A stretch of 64,000 bases of DNA from the NCBI RefSeq assembly GCF_032925565.1, contig NZ_CP136708.1:2542001-2606000 (forward strand). The letters are read 5' to 3'. Below the pieces are notes generated by a model, which was given only the letters and a program-made list of their open reading frames with translations, was not told the DNA's origin and did not search any database. The stretch comes from Alteromonas sp. CI.11.F.A3. GTDB taxonomy: Bacteria; Pseudomonadota; Gammaproteobacteria; Enterobacterales; Alteromonadaceae. This document shows, piece after piece, positions 44,643 through 56,408 of this stretch. The position numbers and the translations under genes are program-made. Positions within the stretch are counted from its first letter, which is position 1, and every line of letters starts with the position of its first letter.

Positions 44643-47357
44643 TTAATCCTTAGGCGCTGGCGGAGCTAATACTTCGCGGTTGCCGTTGTGACCCTGTGCA
44701 CTTACGACGCCACTAGATTCCATTTGTTCCACTAATCGTGCTGCGCGATTGTAACCAATTCTGAATTTGCGTTGCACACTAGAGACACTTGCCCTTCTTG
44801 TTTCGGTAACAAAGGCTACGGCTTCATCATAAAATGCATCAAATTCTTGATCTTCACCTTCGGCTTGTTCACCCGGTAAAAGTACCTCGGCAGACGCTTC
44901 GCCATTTAATATCTCATCAATATATTTAGGTGCGCCTCTACGCTTCCAATCTGCCACAACAGCATGAACTTCGTGGTCGTCCACGAAGGCGCCGTGCACA
45001 CGAGTTGGAACTGGGCTGCCTGGTGGCAAGTACAACATATCACCCATGCCTAGCAGTGCTTCAGCACCTTGTTGGTCTAAGATAGTACGTGAATCAATTT
45101 TACTAGAAACCTGGAATGCAATACGCGTTGGAATATTCGCTTTAATTAAGCCGGTAATAACATCTACCGAAGGACGCTGTGTGGCGAGTACCAAGTGAAT
45201 ACCTGCTGCACGGGCCTTTTGTGCAATACGAGCAATTAGTTCTTCTACTTTTTTGCCTACAATCATCATCATGTCGGCGAATTCATCTACCACAACCACA
45301 ATAGCGGGCAGCTTTTCTAAATCTGGCGCATGAGGCTCCATGCTTTCTTCACTCTTCCAAAGCGGGTCTTGAATAGGCGTGCCAGCGGCAATCGCTTCTT
45401 CCACTTTTGCGTTGTAGCCTTTTAAGTTTCTTACCCCTAAAGCGCTCATTAAGCGATAACGACGCTCCATCTCACCTACACACCAACGAAGGGCGTTCGC
45501 CGCTTCTTTCATGTCGGTAACCACTTCAGCAAGTAAATGCGGAATACCTTCATATACCGATAGCTCAAGCATTTTGGGGTCAATCATGATCATACGTACA
45601 TCTTCTGGCGTGCTCTTATACAGCAAGCTTAAGATCATAACGTTAACCCCAACCGACTTACCTGAACCGGTAGTACCCGCCACCAACAAGTGAGGCATTT
45701 TAGCCAAATCTACTATTACAGGCTTACCGGAAATATCCGCACCTAATACCATGGTAAGCGGTGAACTATTACGCTGGAAGGCATCACCACCAATCACTTC
45801 ACTCAAACGCACCATTTCACGCTTTTTGTTTGGAAGCTCAAGACCTATAACGGATTTACCCGGTATAACTTCTACCACACGTACTGATATTGCCGACATG
45901 GCGCGAGCCAAATCTTTAGATAAGCCCGTAATTTTGCTTACCTTCACTCCAGGTGCTAAATCTAGTTCGAAGCGCGTAATAACAGGGCCTGGGTATACAC
46001 CCACAACATTGGCTTCAATATTAAAGTCAGCCAGTTTCTCTTCAACCAGCCTTGATATGCCATCTATCTCTTCTTGCGTGAGTGGATTCTCGTGTTTATC
46101 TGCACGCTCAAGCAAGTCGAACGACGGCATAGCAGTAATAGGTTCGCTCCCCTCCCCTTCAACACGGGTAATGGATTTTGCACCCATCGCAACCGGCGTA
46201 AAAGGTTGATGAGCCGGTTTTGGCGCTACTGATTCAGGAACAGGCGAAGGCGCTGGTGCCGGTGCCGGTGCCGGTGCTGATTCAGGAGCAGGCGCTGGCG
46301 TCTCTGCATTAACAGGCTCAGCGGTTTGTTGGGCCTCAGTCGCTTGCGTTTCATCTAACGTATCGGTTTGCGACATGTCGAAGGTTGGTTCAATCATTTC
46401 TTCTGACTGTGATTCAGCGACGTGATGATTGTCTGCTACCTCGTCTTTGCTAGAAGGCTTAGCCTCTTTCACTTTATTGCGTACCGCTTCACGCATACCC
46501 GATAACGAAAAGCTCGACTTAGGTTTATTTTCACTTTCAGTACTAGCAGGCGTGTGGCTTTGAGTTTCAAAAGGCGGTACATCATCTTGGTCAAACACAT
46601 CATCTGGAATGCCAAATGACGGTTCACTGCGCTCAGCCTTAGGTGGCGGCGTATAAACGGGTTCAGGCGTTTCTGCAGGCTCTGCACGCATGCTGGTGAT
46701 ATCTAATTCGTCATTTTCAGGCTTTGCACTGCGAGAAGGTAGCGCAAGCCTTGGCATATCTAGGGCAAGTGCCTGTTGTGGTAAAGACACACATTTGCGC
46801 CCAAACCAAAGCGTCATTTCACCTAGTCTGTCCACAATACTTAACCAGCTAATGCCCGTTAATAAGGTAAAGCCGGTACAGAAAAAGCACAGAAGCAACA
46901 AAATCGTGCCTGCGGTATTAAAGTACGGCACAAGGGCTGAACTAATAACATCGCCCACAAAGCCGCCGGCAGAAAAGTTGTATATGTCGTCAAAATTTAT
47001 ACTGGCAATGCCCGTGGCACCTAGTGCCATTAATAAACCACCAATAATGCGCAAACCTATTGTGAGGTAATCGAACTCTTCTAGGGCTTTAATGTGTTGG
47101 AATAAGAACCAACCTAAAAAGGCTGCACCAAAAGGAAGGAGGTAAGCTAAGAAGCCAAAAGAGAAAAGTAATAAATCGGCACTCCACGCGCCGGTAGAGC
47201 CTACCCAGTTATGTACGTCTAATTGCAAGCCGGCTTGGCTCCAGCCAGGGTCGCCCGGATGAAAAGATACTAATGCCAGCAATAAGAAAAAGGCGAAGAC
47301 ACAGGCTATAATCATGCCGGCTTCCCAAATTCGCTGAATCCCTGTTAATTGCGTCAT
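44643..47357 (-). CDS. ftsK: DNA translocase FtsK
   Basis: A 904-residue septal DNA pump that clears and dimer-resolves chromosome termini at division. Four membrane helices occupy residues about 15-175. A long disordered linker (about 200-400) includes an Ala-Pro repeat visible in the DNA as tandem GCACCGG-type units near 46255-46275. The motor domain has Walker [13 protein letters not shown] and Walker [15 protein letters not shown]. The C-terminal winged-helix gamma domain ([24 protein letters not shown]) reads KOPS sequences. It is shorter than E. coli FtsK (about 1330 residues), mainly in the linker. lolA follows after five bases. Confidence 0.96.
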   Translation of the reverse strand: MTQLTGIQRIWEAGMIIACVFAFFLLLALVSFHPGDPGWSQAGLQLDVHNWVGSTGAWSADLLLFSFGFLAYLLPFGAAFLGWFLFQHIKALEEFDYLTIGLRIIGGLLMALGATGIASINFDDIYNFSAGGFVGDVISSALVPYFNTAGTILLLLCFFCTGFTLLTGISWLSIVDRLGEMTLWFGRKCVSLPQQALALDMPRLALPSRSAKPENDELDITSMRAEPAETPEPVYTPPPKAERSEPSFGIPDDVFDQDDVPPFETQSHTPASTESENKPKSSFSLSGMREAVRNKVKEAKPSSKDEVADNHHVAESQSEEMIEPTFDMSQTDTLDETQATEAQQTAEPVNAETPAPAPESAPAPAPAPAPSPVPESVAPKPAHQPFTPVAMGAKSITRVEGEGSEPITAMPSFDLLERADKHENPLTQEEIDGISRLVEEKLADFNIEANVVGVYPGPVITRFELDLAPGVKVSKITGLSKDLARAMSAISVRVVEVIPGKSVIGLELPNKKREMVRLSEVIGGDAFQRNSSPLTMVLGADISGKPVIVDLAKMPHLLVAGTTGSGKSVGVNVMILSLLYKSTPEDVRMIMIDPKMLELSVYEGIPHLLAEVVTDMKEAANALRWCVGEMERRYRLMSALGVRNLKGYNAKVEEAIAAGTPIQDPLWKSEESMEPHAPDLEKLPAIVVVVDEFADMMMIVGKKVEELIARIAQKARAAGIHLVLATQRPSVDVITGLIKANIPTRIAFQVSSKIDSRTILDQQGAEALLGMGDMLYLPPGSPVPTRVHGAFVDDHEVHAVVADWKRRGAPKYIDEILNGEASAEVLLPGEQAEGEDQEFDAFYDEAVAFVTETRRASVSSVQRKFRIGYNRAARLVEQMESSGVVSAQGHNGNREVLAPPAPKD

Positions 47358-47597
47358 AACCCTAAATCACTTATTAAACTAAATTGATGTTTCGATGTTG
47401 TGATAATTCTATCGATAAAGAAGAATACAAATGCAGTGCCAATATTATCGTAATGTTTTCAATAAGTAATTTATTAATAAGGTGTATTACAAACCTGTTT
47501 ACTTACACCCACTATTGCGAGTCAAATTCACACTAACAATAACCACTGTGTTTTTGCACAGCCTATCACAAATGCCCATAATTGAGCCATGCTTTCA

Positions 47598-48083
47598 TTA
47601 CTTCAAATTAATTCGAAGCGATGTTGTACTCTTCACTTCTTCCATTACCACATAGGTTCGTGACTCACTCACTCCTGGAAGGCGCAGTAAAGTGTCGCCT
47701 AACAATCTACGATAGCTAGACATGTCTGCAACTCGGGCTTTTAGCAAAAAGTCAAAATCCCCAGAGACCAGATGGCACTCTTGTATATCGTCATGAAGCC
47801 TAACTGCCGCAGAAAATTCTGCGAAGATATCCACCGACGTCTTCGTTAACGTTATTTCTACAAAAACAAGCATGGCGGCGCCCAGCTTTTCTGGATCAAC
47901 CACGGCATGGTAGCCTTTTATATAGCCTTGGCTCTCTAAACGCTTCACACGCTCTAAGCAAGGACTAGGGCTTAAACCCACGTCTTTAGCCAATTCCACA
48001 TTTGATATACGCCCATTTTTTTGTAGCGAAATCAGTATATTCCTGTCTATTCGGTCAAGGTGTTTTGGAGTCTTTACCAGCAT
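47598..48083 (-). CDS. lrp: leucine-responsive regulatory protein
   Basis: A 161-residue AsnC/Lrp global regulator. The N-terminal helix-turn-helix is IDRNILISLQKNGRISNVELAKDVGLSPSPCLERVKRLE, split here as ISNVELAKDVGL then SPSPCLERVKRLE. The RAM ligand-binding domain follows (VEITLTKTSVDIFAEF, CHLVSGDFDFLLKARVADM). It is upstream of ftsK as in E. coli. It is divergent from ald with 146 bases between, so it probably controls ald and itself from that region; this control is inferred. Confidence 0.95.
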   Translation of the reverse strand: MLVKTPKHLDRIDRNILISLQKNGRISNVELAKDVGLSPSPCLERVKRLESQGYIKGYHAVVDPEKLGAAMLVFVEITLTKTSVDIFAEFSAAVRLHDDIQECHLVSGDFDFLLKARVADMSSYRRLLGDTLLRLPGVSESRTYVVMEEVKSTTSLRINLK

Positions 48084-48229
48084 ATTTTATTCCGACTAAA
48101 TCGTGCTATACAAGATTATATGCTGCAACCGATATTTTTTCAGCACATAGTTCGTTTTTATCTCACGTATACTGAATCAAATAATAATCGGCAAGTGAGC
48201 CACTAGGCTAATCAATTAGAGGAAGAGTT

Positions 48230-49360
48230 ATGTTAATCGGTGTACCAAAAGAAATTAAGAACCATGAATATCGCGTTGGCTTAACGCCTGCGGCAGTAAA
48301 AGAGTTTACCAGTCATGGTCATTCAGTGTTAGTGCAAACACTAGCTGGCGATGCAATTGGTTTTACCGATGAAATGTACGTTGAAGCTGGTGCTGCTATC
48401 GCATCTACTGCTGAGCAAGTTTTTGCTGAAGCGGAAATGATTATTAAAGTAAAAGAGCCACAAACGAATGAATGTAAAATGCTTCGTAAAGGCCAAACCC
48501 TTTACACTTACCTTCATTTGGCACCAGATCCTACACAGACAGATCTTCTTATTGCTTCTGGCGCAACCTGTATCGCTTATGAAACCGTAACCGACGACCG
48601 TGGTGGTTTACCATTGTTAGCGCCAATGAGCGAAGTGGCTGGCCGTATGTCAGTTCAAGCCGGTGCACATTACCTAGAAAAAGCACATGGCGGCAGCGGT
48701 ACACTATTGGGCGGCGTTCCTGGCGTAGCACCGGGTAAAGTGCTTATCATTGGTGGTGGTGTTGTAGGTACGCAAGCCGCTAAAATGGCCTTAGGCCTAG
48801 GCGCAGACGTGACTATTTTAGACCGTTCACTTCCTCGCCTTCGTCAGTTAGATGACATTTTTAATGGCCAAGTTAAAACGGTTTACTCTACCGTTGATGC
48901 GATTGAGCATTATTCGTCAAAAGCTGATCTTGTTGTTGGCGCAGTACTTATACCTGGCGCAGCAGCACCTAAGCTACTTAACCGCAAACAAATTGCGGCC
49001 ATGAAGCCAGGCTCTGTTTTGGTTGATGTTGCTATCGACCAAGGTGGTTGTTTTGAAACCTCTAAAGCCACTACACACCAAGACCCTGTATACATCATCG
49101 ACGACGTAGTGCATTACTGTGTTGCGAATATGCCAGGCGGTGTTGCACGTACCTCTACTATGGCCCTTAACAATGCGACGCTACCATTTGGTTTAGCGTT
49201 GGCGAATAAAGGGCCTGCAAAAGCCATGCTTGAAGATAAGCACTTATTGAACGGTCTTAACGTTCATGAAGGCAAAGTAACCTATAAAGCAGTTGTTGAC
49301 GCATTAGGTGAAAAGTTAGGTTTAACTTACACACCTGCTGAAGAAGCACTAAACGCTTAA
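48230..49360 (+). CDS. ald: alanine dehydrogenase
   Basis: A 376-residue NAD-dependent enzyme interconverting L-alanine with pyruvate and ammonia. The N-terminal [20 protein letters not shown] and [13 protein letters not shown] are the substrate-binding part, including the conserved Arg and Lys. The Rossmann NAD domain has [22 protein letters not shown] at about residue 168, shown here in two parts: [16 protein letters not shown] and LGLGAD. VNMPGGV-type residues appear as [20 protein letters not shown] precedes the ATG. It lies divergent from lrp and ends in a bidirectional terminator shared with pyrF. Confidence 0.95.
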   Translation: MLIGVPKEIKNHEYRVGLTPAAVKEFTSHGHSVLVQTLAGDAIGFTDEMYVEAGAAIASTAEQVFAEAEMIIKVKEPQTNECKMLRKGQTLYTYLHLAPDPTQTDLLIASGATCIAYETVTDDRGGLPLLAPMSEVAGRMSVQAGAHYLEKAHGGSGTLLGGVPGVAPGKVLIIGGGVVGTQAAKMALGLGADVTILDRSLPRLRQLDDIFNGQVKTVYSTVDAIEHYSSKADLVVGAVLIPGAAAPKLLNRKQIAAMKPGSVLVDVAIDQGGCFETSKATTHQDPVYIIDDVVHYCVANMPGGVARTSTMALNNATLPFGLALANKGPAKAMLEDKHLLNGLNVHEGKVTYKAVVDALGEKLGLTYTPAEEALNA

Positions 49361-49402
49361 GCAATGCTTGATTATGCTAGTGCGGTAAAAGCACTAGCAA
49401 AT

Positions 49403-49459
49403 AAAAACGCCCAGTAAGTGGTTAGCATATTGAATGCATTCACGACTGGGCGTTTTTTT
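49403..49459. terminator. bidirectional terminator between ald and pyrF
   Basis: AAAACGCCCAGT and ACTGGGCGTTTT pair over 12 bases, with T-rich tails on both strands. The 29-base loop contains the palindrome TGAATGCATTCA. It can stop ald transcription from the left and pyrF transcription from the right. Confidence 0.88.
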
Positions 49460-49532
49460 GTGTGCTTTTTGTGTGTACCCTATGTGTGTATTTTTTGGTT
49501 TTTTTATTTTTGGGCAGTTAGCTATTTGGCAA

Positions 49533-50228
49533 TTAACTGATAGACGCGTTTACCTGCTTCAATACTTCCATAGGTTCGCTAGCTTGCGTGATAGGTCGCC
49601 CCATTACTAAGTAGCTTACGCCACTGTCTATTGCTTCTGGCGGCGTCATTACGCGCTTTTGATCGCCCGCATCACTGCCCTTGGGGCGGATACCCGGCGT
49701 AACCAACAAAAAGTCTTCGCCGATTTCATTGCGTAGCATTGCTGCTTCTTTAGCAGAACACACCACACCATCTAAACCCGCTTGGGCAGTTAACGACGCT
49801 AAGCGTAATACTTGTTGCTCAGGCGTTACATTATCAATTACGCCACTTAGCTGCGATTGATCCATACTGGTTAGTACCGTTACCGCAATTAATTTGGTTT
49901 CAGGTCGGCTACTTTGTGCGATGCCTTCTTTGGCTGCCTGCATCATTGGAAGCCCACCACTGGCGTGCACGTTTACCATCCACACACCTAGTTCAGCAGC
50001 GGCTTTGCACGCTTTACCTACCGTGTTTGGAATATCGTGAAATTTCAAATCAAGAAAAACGTCGAAGCCTTTAGCCACTAAAGATTTTACAAACTCAGGG
50101 CCAAATAAGGTGAACATCTCTTTGCCCACTTTAACTTTACACAGGCTGGGATCTAATTGGTCTACAAACGAAAGTGCTTGTTCTTGGTTGTCATAGTCGA
50201 GTGCAACAATAACGCGAGGTTCTTGCAT
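49533..50228 (-). CDS. pyrF: orotidine 5'-phosphate decarboxylase
   Basis: A 231-residue enzyme that makes UMP in the last step of pyrimidine synthesis. [20 protein letters not shown] starts the barrel; the catalytic Lys/Asp motif is [13 protein letters not shown], and the phosphate loop is [17 protein letters not shown] near the end. Length matches E. coli. It follows lapAB as in E. coli, with seven bases between. Confidence 0.97.
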   Translation of the reverse strand: MQEPRVIVALDYDNQEQALSFVDQLDPSLCKVKVGKEMFTLFGPEFVKSLVAKGFDVFLDLKFHDIPNTVGKACKAAAELGVWMVNVHASGGLPMMQAAKEGIAQSSRPETKLIAVTVLTSMDQSQLSGVIDNVTPEQQVLRLASLTAQAGLDGVVCSAKEAAMLRNEIGEDFLLVTPGIRPKGSDAGDQKRVMTPPEAIDSGVSYLVMGRPITQASEPMEVLKQVNASIS

Positions 50229-50235
50229 GGTGAAG

Positions 50236-51405
50236 TTATTCTCCGTCTAGCCCTTTTATCGGTTTTACTACGCCCCATTTTTTACATGAAGGACATAGCC
50301 AGTAGAGTTTACGCCCAGAAAATCCACAGCTATGGCAGCGGTATTTAGGGCGTTGCATCATTTGCTTCTCTACTAATTCTTTTAATATACGTAAACTCTC
50401 TGCTGAGGTCTTATCGTCTAATTGATCGATATATAAACCCATCAGGGTTTTAAAACCACGCATGGTTGGGCGTTTACGTAATTGTTCTAATAGGTAATCT
50501 GCTGCTTGAGTGGTATCGCCTTTTTTAAGCAATACATCAACCATGGCAAGGTACGAGGTTGCACACTCTTGCCAGTGGGCTTCTAAGCTTTCCTCGAAAC
50601 TATCCCAATCACCGGTTTCTTCCGCAATTTTTTCTAAACTGGGCACCGCCTCACTGAACCAATTGATATCACGCTCGGCCACTTGTACAAAATAAGCCCG
50701 TGCGTCAGTGTAGCGTTGTTGTTGAAGTGCTAGCTGTCCAAGCATTAACCAAGGTCTTACTGCATGCTCATCGGCATTAACGGCCTTTTGAAGTAAAGAT
50801 AACGCAGAACCCTGCTCATCGTCTTTTAGTTTCGCTACCGCGTGCTCACAATAGAAATGCGCTAAACGTTCGCACACATCATCGTTGTCGCCATGGCATT
50901 CCACCATGCGTTCGGCAAGCTCAATGGCTCTGTCCCACTCTTTCGTGGTTTGGTAAATACTAAATAACTGTGTTTGTGCTACCAAATAGTGTTTGTCGCT
51001 ATTGAGTAGTTGAAGAAAAGCATTTTCAGCCCGCTCTAAAAAACCGGCGTGAGTGTAATCATGGCCAAGTTCTTTTAGCGCACTTTCACGTTGCGTGGGT
51101 TGCAACTCGTCTCGGCTTACTAGGTTTTGGTGAACCTTAATGGCTCTGTCTATTTCGCCCCGGTGACGAAAAAAGCTGCCCATCGCAATATGAGTTTCAA
51201 CCGTGTCGCTGTTCACATTAATCATTTTAATTAACGTGTCTACCGCTTTATCGGGTTGATCGGAAAGGAGGAAGTTTAAGCCTTTATAGTAATGCTTAGA
51301 AAGAATACTAGACTGTTTACGTTGTGCTTGGCGAACACTGTTACGGCCCATAATCCATCCGTAACCTGCTGCAACAGGCAAAAGTAAAAACAGCAGTTCG
51401 AGCAT
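50236..51405 (-). CDS. lapB: lipopolysaccharide assembly protein LapB
   Basis: A 389-residue inner-membrane-anchored TPR protein that brings LpxC to FtsH and so regulates LPS synthesis. An N-terminal helix ([20 protein letters not shown]) is followed by about nine TPR-like repeats. The C-terminal rubredoxin-like metal site is [20 protein letters not shown] (four cysteines). It is two bases below lapA and precedes pyrF, the conserved lapAB-pyrF order. Confidence 0.95.
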   Translation of the reverse strand: MLELLFLLLPVAAGYGWIMGRNSVRQAQRKQSSILSKHYYKGLNFLLSDQPDKAVDTLIKMINVNSDTVETHIAMGSFFRHRGEIDRAIKVHQNLVSRDELQPTQRESALKELGHDYTHAGFLERAENAFLQLLNSDKHYLVAQTQLFSIYQTTKEWDRAIELAERMVECHGDNDDVCERLAHFYCEHAVAKLKDDEQGSALSLLQKAVNADEHAVRPWLMLGQLALQQQRYTDARAYFVQVAERDINWFSEAVPSLEKIAEETGDWDSFEESLEAHWQECATSYLAMVDVLLKKGDTTQAADYLLEQLRKRPTMRGFKTLMGLYIDQLDDKTSAESLRILKELVEKQMMQRPKYRCHSCGFSGRKLYWLCPSCKKWGVVKPIKGLDGE

Positions 51406-51406
51406 A

Positions 51407-51664
51407 TTAGTGTTCTTTTTTCAGGCTATTGATTTTTGAATTCGCCGACAACAACTGAACGCGTAAACGTAACCAGCTTGCTGACATAATAAGTATCCCT
51501 ACTAACACCCCCAAAGAAAGCGCAATCGCAATAAGGGTGGAAACCCGCATGTTAGCTTGAGCAATAAGATAGTTAACGGTGATATAGGCTTCGTTTTGTG
51601 TGCCAATGACAAAAGCAAATGTCAGTAATATCAAAATGGCGAGTATTGTGAGGATCCCTTTCAA
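51407..51664 (-). CDS. lapA: lipopolysaccharide assembly protein LapA
   Basis: A small inner-membrane protein of 85 residues with two helices and a short basic C-terminal coil. I start it at TTG 51664, giving MKGILTILAILILLTFAFVI, which lines up with E. coli LapA and has AAGAAGGG upstream; an ATG start further upstream at 51727 would add 21 unlike residues. The GTQNEAYITVNYLIAQANMR segment is characteristic. It cooperates with LapB in LPS regulation. Confidence 0.88.
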   Translation of the reverse strand: MKGILTILAILILLTFAFVIGTQNEAYITVNYLIAQANMRVSTLIAIALSLGVLVGILIMSASWLRLRVQLLSANSKINSLKKEH

Positions 51665-51759
51665 GACCAAACCCTTCTTGTACGTAATTAATAAAGAATA
51701 GCAAAATGCAGCAAGAGATAACACCAAAACCCAAGGTTTTAGTTGAGCTTACGTTAGCG

Positions 51760-54099
51760 TTACGCGGTGGCTTCATCTTCAGATAAAGGGCGCTCTTGCT
51801 TTGCAATTAATTTGGCCATAACCAAGTCGTGATGCAATGCAGTCATATTAGTCACAAAAATACAGTGTGTATAGCCAGCTTGCATGGTTTCTAATTTATC
51901 GTACATTGCCTTATCAAGTTTAGACAGCTGTGCTAAACGTTTCTTCGTCAGCGGTGTGGTGGCGCCATAACAGCGTATAGCTGTGACATTAGTGGCACTC
52001 ACCTGCACTTTCTCTTCTTCTAACTGATTTTGAATTTGCGTGCGCAATTTCGAATAAAGAAAATCGCTTTCTTTAATGTATACCAAGCGATTGTCGCTTT
52101 TACGTACACAATGCACTACAAGGTTGTTTTCAACATCGCCTTTAAACATGGCTTCAAGCATCATCGATTTAGGCTTGGCCACTGCTTTATCGGCAAAAAA
52201 ACCATGCAATGGAATAATGTTGGCGGTACGAGAAAAAGGGTATAAATCGTCAGATGAATCACTTTGATAAACGGTTTTGAGCCTATCCAGAATATGCCTA
52301 TTCATTACGCACAGCACAGCAAGCGAAGGCATATGCCGTACGGCTAATTCCCAAATGAATCGGTGAGTTGAGCGTTGAATACGGGCTATGTCTCTAATTT
52401 TGAAATACGCGGTATTTTCTTCAACCATGGCATCAACACTTGCCCCTGCCTTAGATTTTTTCACATCTTCTAAGCATAAGCGCACAACGCCCGACGTGGC
52501 GTCGTAGTGAACAACTTTGTATTTCTCGTTTTTGATTTTAAGGTCGGGGACCGATACCCGCACTTCGCTTTGCAGTTCAGTGCCTGGGGCAACCATTAAC
52601 TTCATGCCACTGGCAGACAAATCGGCAACGCGAACATCAATTGAAGATAGCAGCCCTACTTTTATCATCGCTGCCTTATCGATGATATAACGGGTTTCAG
52701 AGCGCCTATCAAGGTCATCTTCCATCACGAAATCAATAGACCAATTATCGCCAGAAGCACGTAGTGTTTTCGATAAGGGCTTAAAATCACACTTCTCGCT
52801 AAGGGTTAAGTTAGTAAGGTACATAGAAATATCACGGCAGTACATTACATGGCTTAACGCAGCTAGGTGCTCAAACTCTTTGCTAGGAATATCATGAATA
52901 GCGAAGGCTTTTACTTTGTCTTCACGGCTCACATCTTCTAAGCGGCACTGCGTGCAAGTGAACTCGCCGCTTTTAACCAGTAGATATATTATGGCATTGA
53001 GTTGTCCAAGTTCTACTAATTGGCGATGCGTTGCCGTGATGGTAATTGCACCGCTTTTGGTTTTAATGACTCCGTGAAAAATAAACGCTTCATTGTACTT
53101 ATTTAGTTCTTGAACCAGATTTTCAAAATGCGCTTTGTCTTGCAGGCTGGCCAGTAATTTTTCTGAATTATTATTATCCACATTCGCTTTAGTAAATAGC
53201 GCAATAATGGGTTTGAGTGATTTTTGATGGGCTGAAAGAAACACCGGCAACCATGGGCTGTTTTCTAAAATACGGTCTCGCTCAAGGTCTTGCATTGCCC
53301 TTTCAATTTCTAAGTCTCGCTGCAAGGGCTGTTTATACGAGGTGCCTTTAATGTAGCGCTTTAAATTATTAAGCAGGCTAAGATCGGTTTCAGATGAAAT
53401 CGTAAAAAATGACTCGTACTTACCTAAGTGCTTATTATATTTAATGGCATCGAGTTCGTAGGTAATTTCTGTAGGTTCAGTAGTTAACCCCATCACCTCA
53501 GGGATAACGAAGGTAACAATATCACCGGTGGTTACGTTAGGCGGTCGTTTTGTTTCTACAGCAATACCCGTAAACGAAAGCGAGCTAACCGTGCAATGCC
53601 TGCCCTTTTCAAAATCTACAGAAGATACCGTGAAGTTGGGCCGAACGGCGATGTCGTCACCAAAATCGATATCGGTAAATGATTGGCTTTCAACATTGAA
53701 TGCTTCAACAATTTTTTTAAATTGATCGCGCTTGATTTGTGTTTGATAAAAGTCGGAGTTCATTACCGATTCAAACACGCCTACCGTATATCGCTCTTGA
53801 TATAAGGCAGTTTCATTTTGAAGGATTTTAGCGCCCACTTTGTCTAAGCGCATGGGAATACCAAAATGCTTAAACTTCATAACAGGGAATTTGGCGAATG
53901 CAGAATTATCCGCAGATGCATCAGTTAGAGACGTAAGCCTTACAACTTCTTCTTTAATGATTTTGCGGATATTGCCTGGGAGCCGTTTTGAAAATTTATT
54001 AATACCTTCCAATAAGCGGTTTTGTTGCTCATAAGGGATCAAGGCACGAATAAGCGGCTGATATTGCTTTATAATTTGTTGTTCTTCGCCGGCCGACAT
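51760..54099 (-). CDS. large PilZ-domain protein, putative c-di-GMP receptor
   Basis: A soluble protein of 779 residues. ATG 54099 (MSAGEEQQIIKQYQPLIRAL) was preferred; ATG 54114 is possible. A PilZ-like domain at about residues 480-560 has RRSETRYIIDK then DLSASGMKLMVAP, with the R-x3-R and D/N-x-S-x2-G c-di-GMP motifs partly met (RRSETR). A second PilZ-like segment near 165-245 reads CTVSSLSFTGIAVETK. The rest is mixed helix and strand with three Cys in CTQCRLEDV. No enzyme domain is recognised. It sits between ihfB and lapA, where E. coli has nothing comparable. Confidence 0.75.
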   Translation of the reverse strand: MSAGEEQQIIKQYQPLIRALIPYEQQNRLLEGINKFSKRLPGNIRKIIKEEVVRLTSLTDASADNSAFAKFPVMKFKHFGIPMRLDKVGAKILQNETALYQERYTVGVFESVMNSDFYQTQIKRDQFKKIVEAFNVESQSFTDIDFGDDIAVRPNFTVSSVDFEKGRHCTVSSLSFTGIAVETKRPPNVTTGDIVTFVIPEVMGLTTEPTEITYELDAIKYNKHLGKYESFFTISSETDLSLLNNLKRYIKGTSYKQPLQRDLEIERAMQDLERDRILENSPWLPVFLSAHQKSLKPIIALFTKANVDNNNSEKLLASLQDKAHFENLVQELNKYNEAFIFHGVIKTKSGAITITATHRQLVELGQLNAIIYLLVKSGEFTCTQCRLEDVSREDKVKAFAIHDIPSKEFEHLAALSHVMYCRDISMYLTNLTLSEKCDFKPLSKTLRASGDNWSIDFVMEDDLDRRSETRYIIDKAAMIKVGLLSSIDVRVADLSASGMKLMVAPGTELQSEVRVSVPDLKIKNEKYKVVHYDATSGVVRLCLEDVKKSKAGASVDAMVEENTAYFKIRDIARIQRSTHRFIWELAVRHMPSLAVLCVMNRHILDRLKTVYQSDSSDDLYPFSRTANIIPLHGFFADKAVAKPKSMMLEAMFKGDVENNLVVHCVRKSDNRLVYIKESDFLYSKLRTQIQNQLEEEKVQVSATNVTAIRCYGATTPLTKKRLAQLSKLDKAMYDKLETMQAGYTHCIFVTNMTALHHDLVMAKLIAKQERPLSEDEATA

Positions 54100-54221
54100 T
54101 GGTACACCATGCACCGTATTTAATTAACTACAATCTATTCAGATTTGAAAATAAAACCTGCATCCAGATATTAATTTAAACTTAAGTTACGAATATACCA
54201 AATTTTTTTTCAATAGATATA

Positions 54222-54250
54222 AAAAAACCGCAACAAGTGCGGTTTTTTTT
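54222..54250 (-). terminator. Rho-independent terminator of ihfB
   Basis: AAAAAACCGCA and TGCGGTTTTTT pair around a five-base loop. The T-run on the minus strand ends ihfB just before the PilZ gene, so that gene probably has its own promoter. Confidence 0.9.
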
Positions 54251-54252
54251 AT

Positions 54253-54540
54253 TTAAGCTATGGAGGCGTCTACTCTTTCTCGAAGCTCTTTACCTGGCTT
54301 AAAGTGAGGGACATATTTGCCATCTAACTCTACTGTTTCGCCAGTTTTCGGGTTACGTCCCACGCGCGGAGCGCGGTAATGTAATGAAAAGCTACCGAAT
54401 CCTCGAATTTCAATCCTATCCCCTTTTTGAAGGGTCTGGGCCATCTGTTCGAGAAGTTCTTTAATTGCCAGTTCAAGATCTTTCGCAGGAATTTGACGCG
54501 CTTGATCCGCGAGCCGTTCAATTAATTCAGACTTGGTCAT
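54253..54540 (-). CDS. ihfB: integration host factor subunit beta
   Basis: A 95-residue DNA-bending protein that pairs with Ihf[21 protein letters not shown] starts it; the DNA-contacting arm is [20 protein letters not shown] with the Pro-bearing loop, followed by [14 protein letters not shown]. It lies downstream of rpsA, as in E. coli (rpsA-ihfB). Confidence 0.97.
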   Translation of the reverse strand: MTKSELIERLADQARQIPAKDLELAIKELLEQMAQTLQKGDRIEIRGFGSFSLHYRAPRVGRNPKTGETVELDGKYVPHFKPGKELRERVDASIA

Positions 54541-54585
54541 ACAAACCTCGTTTCAATATTATAGTTAAACAGCTACTGCGAACAA

Positions 54586-54604
54586 GGGAGTGCTGGACAC
54601 TCCC
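54586..54604 (-). terminator. hairpin between rpsA and ihfB
   Basis: GGGAGTG and CACTCCC pair perfectly around a five-base loop. Only a short T-rich stretch follows on the minus strand, so it may be a partial terminator or attenuator for rpsA rather than a full stop. Confidence 0.45.
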
Positions 54605-54616
54605 ACATATAGCTTA

Positions 54617-56287
54617 TTATTCGCCTTTAGCAGCTTTAAATGCTTCTGCCATTGCGCTAGCAAAACCAGCATCTTCTTGCTGATTAACCTTGTCGATAGC
54701 TTCTTTTTCGTCAGCCTGATCTTTTGCTTTCACAGATAGGTTAACGGTGCGGTTTTTACGGTCAACGCCCATAAATTTCGCTTCGATGCTGTCGCCAACG
54801 TTAGCAGCTTCAGTTGCGTCTTCAATACGGTCAACAGATAAATCTGCAACGCGGATGTAGCCATCAACTTCTTCAGAAAGGTTAACTGTAACACCTTTAG
54901 CGTCAACTTCAGTAACCGTACCTACAACGATAGCACCTTTCTTGTTATCTGTCAGATACTTGTTGAAAGGGTCTTCTTCGATTTGCTTAACGCCAAGAGA
55001 GATACGCTCACGCTCTGGGTCAACTTGAAGAACAACAGCTGAGATTTCGTCGCCTTTCTTATAGTCACGAACAGCGTCTTCACCAGACTTGTTCCAGCTA
55101 ATGTCAGAAAGGTGAACTAGACCGTCGATGCCGCCGTCAAGGCCGATGAAGATACCGAAGTCAGTGATTGACTTGATCTTACCAGACACTTTGTCACCTT
55201 TTTCGTGTGACTTAGCGAAAGTTTCCCAAGGGTTGTCGATGCACTGTTTAAGGCCTAGAGAAATACGACGACGTTCTTCGTCGATTTCAAGAACCATAAC
55301 GTCAACTGTGTCACCTAGGTTAACAACCTTAGATGGGTGGATGTTCTTGTTAGTCCAATCCATTTCAGAAACGTGTACAAGACCTTCAACGCCGTCTTCG
55401 ATTTCAACGAAGCAGCCGTAATCGGTAAGATTCGTAACCTGACCAGAGATCTTAGTACCTTCTGGGTAACGTGAAGCAATTTCTTGCCATGGATCGTTGC
55501 CCATTTGCTTCATGCCAAGAGAAACACGTTGCTTCTCTTTATCGAACTTAAGTACTTTAACGTTGATTTCGTCACCAACATTTACGATTTCACTTGGGTG
55601 CTTAACGCGCTTCCAAGCCATATCTGTAATGTGTAGTAGACCGTCTACGCCACCAAGGTCAACGAATGCTCCGTAATCAGTAAGGTTCTTAACGATACCT
55701 TTGATTTCGTGGCCTTCTTCAAGGTTAGCAAGAAGAGATTCGCGCTCTGCGCTGCTTTCTGCTTCAATAACGGCACGACGTGAAACAACAACGTTGTTAC
55801 GCTTAGCGTCAAGTTTGATAACTTTAAATTCTAGCTCTTTGCCTTCAAGGTGAGTTGTGTCACGTACTGGACGTACATCAACCAATGAACCAGGAAGGAA
55901 CGCGCGCACTGTGTTAACTTCAACAGTGAAACCGCCTTTAACTTTACCGTTGATAATACCTTTAATGGTAACTTTATCATCGTAAGCTTTTTCCAGCTCA
56001 ACCCACGCTTCGTGACGCTTCGCTTTTTCGCGAGAAAGAATAGTTTCACCGAAACCATCTTCTACTGCGTCAAGAGCTACATCTACTTCGTCACCGATAG
56101 CGATTTCAAGCTCGCCTTCAGCGTTTTTAAATTGGTCAGCTGGGATAGCACTTTCTGATTTCAAGCCTGCATCAACAAGAACGATGTCTTTGTCGATAGA
56201 AACTACAGTACCTTTTACAATTGAACCTGGACGTGTTTCTAGTTCTTGTAAGCTTTCTTCAAAAAGTTGTGCAAAATTTTCAGTCAT
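54617..56287 (-). CDS. rpsA: 30S ribosomal protein S1
   Basis: A 556-residue six-S1-domain protein that helps the ribosome bind mRNA. ATG 56287 gives [21 protein letters not shown]; a longer frame would start without a good site. Repeated S1 folds show as [40 protein letters not shown] and [20 protein letters not shown]. Length is the same as E. coli to within one residue. It lies below cmk and above ihfB. A 121-base leader could hold the usual S1 autoregulation site, but I cannot identify it. Confidence 0.97.
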   Translation of the reverse strand: MTENFAQLFEESLQELETRPGSIVKGTVVSIDKDIVLVDAGLKSESAIPADQFKNAEGELEIAIGDEVDVALDAVEDGFGETILSREKAKRHEAWVELEKAYDDKVTIKGIINGKVKGGFTVEVNTVRAFLPGSLVDVRPVRDTTHLEGKELEFKVIKLDAKRNNVVVSRRAVIEAESSAERESLLANLEEGHEIKGIVKNLTDYGAFVDLGGVDGLLHITDMAWKRVKHPSEIVNVGDEINVKVLKFDKEKQRVSLGMKQMGNDPWQEIASRYPEGTKISGQVTNLTDYGCFVEIEDGVEGLVHVSEMDWTNKNIHPSKVVNLGDTVDVMVLEIDEERRRISLGLKQCIDNPWETFAKSHEKGDKVSGKIKSITDFGIFIGLDGGIDGLVHLSDISWNKSGEDAVRDYKKGDEISAVVLQVDPERERISLGVKQIEEDPFNKYLTDNKKGAIVVGTVTEVDAKGVTVNLSEEVDGYIRVADLSVDRIEDATEAANVGDSIEAKFMGVDRKNRTVNLSVKAKDQADEKEAIDKVNQQEDAGFASAMAEAFKAAKGE

Positions 56288-56408
56288 AAGGTTTAAATTA
56301 ACTTTAAGTTGATATCCACGCTTCAAATCCGGATAACGTGGGGTTATTAGTAAAAGCCGCCACTCCCTGTGGTAGCACTGCTTTGAATACCTTAAAAACT
56401 CACCTTAC

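Noticed and set aside
46255..46310. Tandem GC-rich repeat inside ftsK
   Set aside because: It encodes the Ala-Pro linker of FtsK and stays in frame; it is an ordinary feature of the protein.
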